Source: Diploptera punctata (Eukaryota; Arthropoda; Insecta; Blattodea; Blaberidae). Taken from it: a stretch of 64,000 bases of DNA. This document shows positions 55,282 to 64,000 of this stretch, in pieces. Under the pieces are notes generated by a model. The model was given only the letters and a program-made list of their open reading frames with translations, did not search any database and had not been told where the DNA came from. How positions within the stretch are numbered: position 1 is the first letter of the stretch; each line of letters starts with the position of its first letter. The stretch covers positions 2,017,501 to 2,081,500 of the forward strand of contig JASPKZ010004199.1 in the NCBI GenBank assembly GCA_030220185.1, in the 5' to 3' direction. The position numbers and the translations under genes are program-made.

Positions 55282-57214
55282 AAAAACAGTTCTGCTCGAA
55301 TACATGATACATAGCCCACTTTCAGAACCACTTGTTCCATTCTCAGCAACTGGATTGGAACCAATTGCTTTTTTTCAGTTGCTGTAGATGAAACAAATAC
55401 TTCTGAAAGACCTGCTGAATTTTAATGTTAAGTACGACTGTCCTTAGTAAATGTTATTTTTAAACTTATTACAAAACAACCTCATCGATGGTTAAGTATG
55501 AATTTTAAATGTTCCTGTAAGATAATATTAAAATATTGCATCATTAATACAGTATTAACTAATTCCAAGAAAAGAACATACTGTAGTGTATTTGTTATCC
55601 CCAATGTTGATATTTATTTAACTCTTTTTACCTACTTAAGGTAATATTAATAACTACAGTTTTTCCCACTGTTTCCGTTACAATTTATTATTATGTGCAT
55701 TCAATATGTCACTGCAGACTTTATACGAATGTCATGAAAATTAGTTTCGGTTAGCGTGAAGTTAGATATAAATCTTGCTTTCAATTCTAGTTTTATTAAC
55801 ATTAATTAATGTTCCACGAGTAGTGCTGTACTTCAGCCGGAAAATTACAGTTACCAAAGTCATCCGTGAAACATTTCTCCATTATATCCAGCTCATAAAG
55901 AGAGAATTCTTTCAAGTGCATATAAAGTAACCGGTGTGTTTAATAGGGTCCTGTACACTGGACATGCGTCCCTTTCTCAGCTAATTGACCTTTGAAAATG
56001 AACAAAAGCTGCAGACCGCGGAGGTCAGGTAAAAAAAAGAGAAGAGCGTATATAATGAAACAAAAGAGAATCTAATCTTCAAAGGGACATAAAACACTTG
56101 AATATCCATTATCTTAGTTCATTTTCTAAATCAGATAATGTTTTGTTTTTAGCGTATTTATTAAAATAAAATACTTTTTCTTTAACTACTGAGTTGGGTC
56201 AAGCGACAACGTTTTAGTCTTGTAGTCATTTTATCACGAATTATAACCAAAGCTATTACTTGCCTGTTTTTCTTTTCGTGATTTTTCTTAGTCAACACGA
56301 ATATTGGGTTGAAATTGCGGCATATTCACCGTTCTACAGTGTCATCTAATAAAAATAATTACGATATGACCTTAGATGCTAAAGCGTCTAAAAAAGATTA
56401 TATATATATATATATATATATACATTTTAATATAAACACCATGTAAGGGCATATCGCACATAGTATTTTTGATTGCATACAGTAAGTTGTGATGCCTTTT
56501 GGGAGATTTTACATTCATTAACGTATAATTTAAATATTTAATTTAATTATCATGAAATAGAACATGTTAATGAAGTTCCAATCAAGAATTTTCCTTGAGG
56601 TCCGTAGAAAATTATAATAAAGCTGGTAGGCTTATGGATTTGTTACCGGGATCTGTCGAACATGAGTTCCAAGCGCTAACATCTGAGAAAATTCCTCCCT
56701 ACTTACATAATTATTTGCACCAAATAGAGTAATTCCTGCAGTTGACAAAAAATATATTTACTAACTCCAGCTAACATTTTACTCATATAAAAGTTTAAAA
56801 TTACTTTACCTACATCAAAACAAATGAGCTTGGGTAGATTGACACATTTCTCATATAGTATACAATAGGCTTATATTTTTTTCTACAGCTTTCTGCATTA
56901 ATACTTTCCTACATTGAGAAAAAATAATAAAACAATTGATAATAATACACAAAATACATTAATGCTTGAACTTCGTTAGTGGTGTGACGTAATTAATTTG
57001 AAATGCTATGTTGGTTTTATGAAGATGTCTTGGAATAACGTGCACTTGCACAAACACTTTTAATAGTAAACATGTTTTAACATGTATAACCTCACAAAAG
57101 TGAGTGGTATGACATATTTAATTTAAAATAGTTATAAATATAAATAAATAAATTTCCTCAACTCGTGTCCTACTCAGGGTCGGGTCGAGGTAAGAGATGA
57201 GATGAACCATTTAT
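55282..57214. other. Unassigned; one TA tract
   Basis: (TA)n at 56398-56421. No gene or dispersed repeat recognised in this ~1.9 kb. Confidence 0.45.
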
Positions 57215-57425
57215 ATAGAGGTCTGTGAACTACAAGGGCTGCCGACCGACCTCTCCTGACGCACCGTCACAGGGGCGAATGAAATGAAATGAGTACGGAG
57301 AAATGGTGGAATGAAATTTGTGGCAGGAAAAAACGGGAGAAATCCCGAGAAAAGCCTGCCCAAGCTCCGTTTCGCCCACCATGAAACCCACATGGAGTGA
57401 CCGAGGCTCGATCTCGGTGTAAAAT
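57215..57425 (-). mobile_element. SINE S4-like copy
   Basis: Blocks as in 13840-14095: CTGCCGACCGACCTCTCCTG, CACCGTCACAGGGGCG, GGCAGGAAAAAACGGGAG, GAGAAAAGCCTGCCCAAGC, and CCGAGGCTCGATCTCGGTG. Confidence 0.65.
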
Positions 57426-57534
57426 AGTTATAATAATTAGAATTTATTTTTAATGAATGAATTTATTTTACTGATACGCTTTTAATAACAAGTCAGAAAA
57501 TCTTAGCATTTATAAGCTCCCAGAAATACTTATT

Positions 57535-57680
57535 GTAAGATAGTAAAGAGGATAATGAAAAATAATCCAGCAGGAAAACGAAGTATGGGAAGACCTAAAT
57601 ATAGATGAATGGGTGGAGTTCTAGAACATTTAAGACATATCACAAATTGGCGGGAAAATGTAAGTCTGGAATAGTTTTCT
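57535..57680 (+). pseudogene. LINE-H C-terminal fragment
   Basis: Encodes RIVKRIMKNNPAGKRSMGRP, a Lys-Tyr-Arg then a stop, and MGGVLEHLRHITNWRENVSLE: another variant of the LINE C-terminal tail. Only ~45 residues; too short to place. Confidence 0.5.
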
Positions 57681-57884
57681 TTTTTTTTATGGAGGCTGTG
57701 ACTCAGTTGTTGAGCCAAATGTTATGATTAAATTCATGTCAGTAGTGTGACTATTATAACGAGTGCATAATTTGTTTTCTATAAAGAAAGAGATTGGAGT
57801 TCAATAAGACTATTTATGTTCCTCAATAATTAATCACTCAAATTGAAATTTTAATTAAATACGGATACGGATACTTATATAACT

Positions 57885-58640
57885 AACTGGCTCTAGCAAC
57901 CCCGGAAGTACATGACCGCGGATACATAAGCCCTTCATGCATTCCTATTTTAAACTATTGTTTTCCAATCATCACCTGCATAATACGTCTTCCTCAATTC
58001 ATAGTTGATGTTATTCTCCCATCTCATTCTTGGTCTACCTACAGGATGCTTTTCCTCTGGTTTTCCTACACCAAGTTTCCATGCTCCTCTTTAATTCTCC
58101 TCTTTAATTCTCCATTTGTGCCACATGTCCTTCACTTCGCAGTCTACCATACTTAAATGATTTAATACATCTGGTTTCCCATAAATATCACGTAGATTAG
58201 AATTATATAATTTTTCCATTCTTATGTCTGTTTGTCTGTCTTTGGTCGAAAACTATTTCAAAGAACTTTATTCTCAAGTACTTGTAATATTTTTTCCTCC
58301 CTTAAAGTAAGAAACCATGTTTCACAGCCATATAACTACAAGAATAACCTGTTTTTATGTTTTTAGATTAACTTCTTTGAGAGAAGTTGTACTGATAAAA
58401 GTTCCTGTAATGCATATTAGCTGTGTATTCAGAGTTGAACCTATGTTTAATTCCCTTGTGCATCTCATTCCTGTTTATAATTGTTGTTTCTAGGGATTTT
58501 AATTCAGCTACTTCTTCAAGATTTCCCTCATTTGTCATTAACTGTCCATTTCCACTGTATAATGCATTTCTACATGTGGTCATAATATATTTAGTTATAT
58601 TGATGTTTAATTTTATCCTCAGTTTCTGATGCTAATTAAA
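57885..58640 (-). mobile_element. LINE-A, 5'-truncated, strongly decayed
   Basis: Recognisable blocks in family order: ACTAACTGGCTCTAGCAACC (3' end), TTATTCTCCCATCTCATTCT TGG, ACTTTATTCTCAAGTACTTG, and TCATTAACTGTCCATTTCC (reverse of NGNGQLMTNEG). Many indels and an internal GAGAGAAGTTG stretch make this one of the oldest LINE-A copies here. Confidence 0.82.
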
Positions 58641-60180
58641 TAATGTGTGTGTGTGTTGGCTTTTATTATTTTCATACTTAAATAGCTTTACTTCAGTTTT
58701 ATGCTTTAATATATTTGCTTCTATCGCATCTACTCCATCGAATTTTCATATGTAGGCCCCTATGCAGTGGTCATTATATAAGCTTCTCTGTATTCATGTA
58801 TTTTGTGAAAATTAAATGAACATTAATTTTATTGAATTGGTATATAGGATTATGATTAATGTAAAAATGGACAGTGATAATAAATTTCCAACACAGAATT
58901 CCCCAGTTATCTGAGAATGGAAAACTATAAATTATATCCTGAATTTGTATGCAACAGGATTTAATTTCGGGACTTCCGAGTAAGAATCTCAAACGGATAC
59001 AAGTACTAAACGATGTTTTTTCACTTCACTTCCATCTAACAACCTCGTGAACAAGCAAAATAATGAAATAAGGTCGAATGATTAGAACTCACAAGAGAAA
59101 AGAAAATGCGATTGTCTAGGTAAAAACTAAAGGGGAACAGAGAAAATGCGGAGAGATAAAGAAGAGGAAGCCTGAGAGAGAAACTATAGAAATGTACGAA
59201 TAAATAAGTATTATTTCCACAAAGTTATGTTTTTTTAAGAAGAATCGAGTGTTAAATCCTATTTGAAAAGAAAACATTTTCCTATAGTGCGATTCTTAAG
59301 AAGACGTATTTAAAACATCTGAAAGTCTTAACTTTTTTCTTAGCGAACAATTGAAAGAAGAACTTGATACCAGAACAAAAGAAAAAAAGTAAGAAGAAAG
59401 TTACATGGCAGAAACATTTGAAAAGCTATCGCTTACGACTGTATTAAAATATGTTCCAAAAGAAAGAAACATTGACAGTGAAACGTATTGTTAAAATATT
59501 TCATTCTACCTAGCGCTACAATTGTAAGCTGATATAGGGGTTCCCAAACCTCTTATTGAGTCAAACTGGTACAGATGGTAAAGAGACATATTTTTTTAGC
59601 ATTTTGAAGTAGGATTAGATTAATTTTCATTTAAGATTAGTGCCATAAGGCATTCTCTTCTCCTCTACATAGTTAACGCATTACTCACCATAATCATTTT
59701 TCCTGTCCTGTAGTATTTTTTATTAAATTTTCTCTACAGGATGTTAAAGGTTTGTAATTTTTCGAATTTTGAAAGATAATAATAAGTACCTTACTTCATC
59801 ATCCAAGTAAATTTATTACGGTCTCCTTCCATGTCTTAAATGACCGACCCATGGATATTTTTCCTCGATGTACTTGTCTTACGAATTATTGATGCAATCT
59901 GGAATTATCTATTCTGTTGACATGTAAAAGCCATTTCTGCCTATAGATGTTAGTTATTCGATTAAGGTTAAGTTTAACTCTTTGGAGATCAGATAATTTA
60001 TTTTATTGTATGAGAGACTGTATCCAGCAGTTTTTGAAAATTTAATTTCTGGAGTATATTTATATACCTGATAAAGTTTGTCAATAATTTCGCCAAAACC
60101 AATTGTAATTTCTGAGCATAACATATTTTTCAGAAAAAAATAATTTAGGTTTTACAATAGATTTTTAATTTTATTTATTT
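58641..60180. other. Unassigned stretch
   Basis: No gene or dispersed repeat recognised. Confidence 0.4.
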
Positions 60181-60592
60181 ATCGGCCGCGGTGGACTAGT
60201 TGTTATGCTTCTTGTCTCTGGTCCCGAGGGTCATGGGTTCAAACCCGGCCGAGGTCGATGGATTTTTTTAGGATGGAAAAATCCAAGAAGCCAGTCCTCC
60301 GGGAGGACTTTAAGCCGTGGATCTCGAGTCTGAAGGTTTTCAGACTCGTAAAAGATCCTTAAGCCTGAATGAAAAGGCCTCTAAGCAAAATTTACCGAAT
60401 TTTCCCGTCCTAGTACTACCTTGGTTTCCTAGATATCAGTCCTAGACGGAACGCTGACCACTCAAATGACATCTGTACAAAAACAAGTGTAACTAAATTA
60501 GTATGGTTCAAATTCTTCCCTGTAGGGGGAGAGCGCCTAAATCTCTTTTAAGGGAAATATGGGCTTACAAGATTACAAGAAGAAGATTTCCG
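60181..60592 (+). mobile_element. SINE S1, full-length copy
   Basis: Head TCGGCCGCGGTGGACTAGTT (60182-60201), B-box-like GGGTTCAAACCCGGCC (60236-60251), body, CTGTAGGGGGAGAGCGCC, and 3' end GGGCTTACAAGATTACAAGA. Clean target duplication not found. Confidence 0.92.
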
Positions 60593-61135
60593 TTTCATAT
60601 CCTTCTTCCAAACAGATTTGTCGTATTGAGAATCCGTGTGGTTTATGTTTTGTAAACTTGCAAGCATAAGCACTTAGAATGAACTCTGTACTAGCAGACA
60701 TACAACTATCAAGATAACTGCATCAGCATGTGAAGCCTACGTCTAGAACTAGAATCCCTAGAAAAATACTGCATTACTATCTACAGATTGTATCAAGAGA
60801 ATGTTCAATAAAGAGATGGAGTAAAAATATTTGTGGACCATAACATATATAGGACTAGAATATGTATAGCTGTTAATGATTATGATCATGGATATAATTA
60901 CAATAGATTTTTACAAGGTTTATGAAACTCTATTATGCATAATTGTAAATTTCTTTGCACACTTCGAAATAAAAAAAATAAATTTCTTACAAATTCTGTT
61001 AGATATTGTTATTCAGGAACGTTACCCCAGTCACCAGAAAAAAAAATCAATTATTAAGGCCTGCGTACATATGCTTCGTTATTTAAATACCTTATAAATA
61101 AATGTATTAAGTACAAATTAACAGGAAAGCCATAT
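60593..61135. other. Unassigned stretch
   Basis: No gene or dispersed repeat recognised. Confidence 0.4.
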
Positions 61136-61685
61136 ACTTACTTACTTACTCACTGGCACTATCGAACACGTAGGTTCATGGCCGCGCGGACATAAGCTCT
61201 CCATACATCCCTATCCTGAGCTAATGCTTTCTAATCATTCCCTGTGTAATCTACTTCCCTCAAGTCATAATTAATCTTGTTCTCCCACCTCATTCTTGGT
61301 CTAGCAACTGGGCGTTTTCCCTCTGGATTTCCTACAAGAAGTTTCCATGCACGTCTTTCATTCCCCATACGTGCAACATGTCCTGCCCATCGCAGTCTCC
61401 GAGACTTAACTGTTCTTATTATATCTGGCTTCCTATAAAGACCATGTAGTTCATTGTTATGTAGTCTTCTGCATTCACCTGTCTCTTCTCTCTCTTTGGT
61501 CCAAACATTTTCCTAAGAACTTTATTCTCAAATACTCGTTAATCTCATTTCCTCCCTTAAAGTAAAAGTCCATGTTTCGCATCCATATAATATAACTGAT
61601 AGAATAATAGTTTTATATATTTTCAGTTTAACGTTTTTTGAAAGGAGTTGGGACATCAAAAGTCTCTGCAATGCATAATAGCACA
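61136..61685 (-). mobile_element. LINE-A, 5'-truncated copy
   Basis: 3' end TACTTACTTACTTACTCACT at 61135-61154. On the minus strand the C-terminal region (GHVARMGNERRAWKLLVGNP, ARPRMRWENKINYDLREVDY) is nearly intact up to CATAATAGCA (61674-61683), which corresponds to the CYYALQRLL part. A few single-base indels (e.g. near 61540) shift the frame. Confidence 0.92.
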
Positions 61686-62295
61686 AATATAAAAATTAAT
61701 TAAAAAGCAAATATGACAATTGGAATCAACCATTTATGTAACGCACTTAAGAGTTTATATGAACATATAGAATTAATAAAATCAAACGCTTTTATCAAAT
61801 GTATTTAGGAATGAACTATTTAAAATTAAAATTAAATTAGTAACAGATTCAGAATTATGCTGTGGCATTTTTCTTGCATATTAACAAATAAAAATAAACA
61901 ATAAACTCGAAGATAAGTATAGCTCGCGCCTCTAAGCTGAGGAATCTGTGGCGTCATTGTTTTTGGGGAATAAGAGATGTTTTGGTACTACTTACTGACT
62001 TAAAAATATCAACTCATCTGTTATTACTGAAGAGGCATTTCTAATGTGAATTTGTACTTAGAAGTGATTCTAAGCTAAACTAAACTGAATGCAAAATTAT
62101 CGGGTGTAGCACATGACAAGAACTATCTCACCACTGATACAAACAACAGAGACAGCGTTTTCTTTTAGGCCTACGAATACAAGGGGTTGAAATGTAGAAT
62201 GAGAGGTAGCTTTTCAATAAATAAGTAAAGCCCCGCCCCAACCTCCAGTGCGTGAAGTATACAAGTGTACACGACTTTAAAACAATATAATATAG
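61686..62295. other. Unassigned stretch
   Basis: No gene or dispersed repeat recognised. Confidence 0.4.
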
Positions 62296-63007
62296 ACTAG
62301 CGGTTGCCCAGCGGTCAAAATTCGACAATTCTTTACATTTTTAAGTTTGCCACAAACACGTCATTATGCATTAATTTTCGATTTATTTTAAAAATATAAA
62401 CGATAGGAAATATGTGGTATAGCTTGGCTAAGTCATATTAGAAAAATTAATACAAGATTGATGATCGGGGCAAGAGGTACTATACCAGGATTCTTAGGTA
62501 AATTTTGGAATTCCTTAAATTTGGACAGAGTGTATCTTTCTAAAATTGCCATCGCTGCCATTAGTGGATTAATTTCAATTTTAAGAAACCATATTTACAA
62601 AATTCTACTTTATAGTATGTATACTTCAATTACAATTTGAATTTGTTTAATGTTTTTACAAAATGTATTTCATCAATTTAAAAAAAATTGTCTGTATCAC
62701 TTTGTCCTTGAGGCAATCCTCTAATGAGGAAAGTTGTATATAATACACTAATACACTTAAATTTGCATTTTGCTTATTATTATGTGTACGGGAATATATA
62801 TCCCTTCTTCTTTGTCTCTCACTCCGGCCCGTAAATAATCTGTGTCGAGGCATAATGGAAGTAGGTGCGAAAATGTAAATATAAAAAAATATATAATGAA
62901 ATTATTGAAACCAAGGTTAGACAGGATTTAATTTAAATTAAAATAATAAAATGCACTCACTTTGTTTAAACCACTAATAAAAAATACGCGAGAGTAAGTC
63001 AATTCAC
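62296..63007 (-). mobile_element. Helitron remnant, deleted, with R2-like insert
   Basis: Second copy of the 14782-15872 family, reversed. The 3' end (minus strand ACCGCTAG then T) is at 62295-62302. 62340-62450 matches 15700-15810 (AAATATGTGGTATAGCTTGG). 62735-63007 matches 14783-15060, including the start MPRHRLFTGRSERQRRRDIY (62853-62794). The part holding zinc-finger and helicase remnants is missing and an R2-like 3' end occupies that position. Confidence 0.78.
62455..62735 (+). mobile_element. R2-like LINE, last ~280 bp
   Basis: 5'-truncated copy of the element at 5585-6390. It encodes LMIGARGTIPGFLGKFWNSL and VYLSKIAIAAISGLISILRN (frame intact for 60 codons to 62640), then the same 3' UTR (CATCAATTTAAAAAAAATTG, CAATCCTCTAATGAGGAAAG). 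It sits at the deletion point of the Helitron remnant. Confidence 0.85.
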
Positions 63008-63019
63008 ATTGCTGCTGTG

Positions 63020-63297
63020 TATACTATTTATACTCTAATTTTGCACTTGGCCTATTATCATGTGTACGGAAATATATATCCCTTCTTCTTTGTCACTCAC
63101 TCCGATCCGCCAATGTTCTATGTCTAAGCATAATGGAACTAGGTGCGAATATGTAAATATAAAAGAATGTAATGCAATTACTGAAACCAAGATTAGACAG
63201 GGTTTAATTTAAATTTAAATAATAAAATGTACTCACCTTTTTTAAACCACTTATAATAAATGCGCGAGAGTAAGTCAATTCACATTGCTGCTGCACA
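63020..63297 (-). mobile_element. Helitron 5' part, tandem partial copy
   Basis: Repeats 62755-63007 in the same orientation: TTGGCCTATTATCATGTGTA, CCCTTCTTCTTTGTCACTCA, GACAGGGTTTAATTTAAATT, GTAAGTCAATTCACATTGCT. It ends at the shared element start CAGCAGCAATGTGAATTGAC (reverse). Confidence 0.82.
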
Positions 63298-63900
63298 ATT
63301 TTCTTTTTACAACAATGTACTTTCAGTATGAACATAAACAAATGAATGAGTATTACACATAAATCCCTTAGAGACAATTTATTTTAAATTAATTTATTTG
63401 TAACACATTATACATAGGCCTACATTTTATTTTTCTGCACACCTTCTCTATTCCTCCATGCGCGCAATGTGCTTAAAAAGGGGTACAAACTTTTTTCTTC
63501 ACGTATTAATATAAAGATTAAGTAAAAAAAATTAAAATGTATAGTAAACTTTAGATCTAGAGTAATTCTCTTATGACTTAATATACTTTGAACATATTTG
63601 TGTTTGATGTTGAATGACAATGCATTCCAAAATGGAGCAGCAACTAGTGTAAGTGCAATTAAGTTGATAGAGCGCTTCATGCGAATGCCTGTATTCTGGT
63701 GGAAAAGAAAAGTTTAATACGTATGAATTTATATACCCCTGGATATTTTTATATGGGACACGGTGACCTGTTGAAAAAAAAAAGTTCCGCCAGATGTACG
63801 GTGCGGGCCTGACCTTGCCTTTATATGGAACTAACATGTGTTACAGGCAAGGAGAAAAAAAAAGGCTTAGAAACGTCATCACATATAACTCTTTGAAACT
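63298..63900. other. Unassigned stretch
   Basis: No gene or dispersed repeat recognised. Confidence 0.4.
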
Positions 63901-63904
63901 CTAA

Positions 63905-64000
63905 CTCACTGACATTATAGGATCTTTAGATTCATAACCGCGCGGATATAAGCTCTCCATACATCCCTATCCTCGGCTAATGTATTCCAATCATCTCCTG
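63905..64000 (-). mobile_element. LINE-A 3' end (cut by window end)
   Basis: ACTCACTGACATTATAGGAT, GCGCGGATATAAGCTCTCCA and TACATCCCTATCCTCGGCTA match the reversed LINE-A 3' end; the element continues beyond the window. Confidence 0.85.

Overview
This window looks like intergenic or intronic DNA from a large, repeat-rich arthropod genome. The best guess is a cockroach or close relative (Blattodea). That guess rests on many copies of one endonuclease/reverse-transcriptase LINE whose C-terminus I associate with Periplaneta americana, and on long (ATT)n arrays and tRNA-derived SINEs. Nothing is prokaryotic, and no complete host gene can be supported. Two weak candidates for host exons are recorded (30927-30962 and 44502-44782).

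Working family names used here. LINE-A: APE endonuclease + RT, 3' tail of AGTA repeats; at least a dozen copies. LINE-B: related, tail of GAA or GAT repeats; six copies. LINE-C to LINE-I: fragments of other families seen mainly as the C-terminal 'GRPR.RW' tail. R2-like: LINE with a restriction-like endonuclease. SINE S1 to S5 and S7: tRNA-derived. S6: a ~316-bp element with an unusually internal tRNA-like promoter. DNA elements: one complete but broken Tc1-like transposon, Helitron remnants of two families, a TIR/foldback family (T1), another TIR element (T2), and a Penelope-like element (PLE) with a GIY-YIG domain.

Layout. 0-5 kb: S1, an (ATT)n array, a LINE-I tail, S2, then a dispersed repeat holding a 51-bp minisatellite. 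5.5-10 kb: R2-like 3' end, LINE-A 3' end, Tc1-like element. 11-16 kb: two S2 copies, a T1 element split by S2, a Helitron remnant. 16-20 kb: two LINE-A copies in a row, one split by S5 and the other (the longest, with endonuclease and RT) split by S3. 20.3-21.6 kb: about 1 kb of (ATT)n around a LINE-C tail. 22-34 kb: LINE tails, S1, an inverted S5 pair, a non-autonomous Helitron, a TC/ATT-rich array, a PLE terminal-repeat-like piece. 35-40 kb: LINE-F split by LINE-A, then LINE-B, S6 and S5. 40.6-42.5 kb: three T1 copies, two of them in inverted orientation. 43-49 kb: dense nesting of S6, T2, LINE-B, S3 and LINE-G. 49.8-52.7 kb: LINE-A pseudogene and the PLE inverted repeat. 53.6-64 kb: LINE-A split by LINE-B, further LINE-A tails, S1, and a rearranged Helitron with an R2-like insert.

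The elements do not form a pathway. What they record is a layered insertion history: many copies have target-site duplications (TSDs) that can be read directly, so relative ages can be ordered. No tool was run: boundaries are read by eye and family names are inference.
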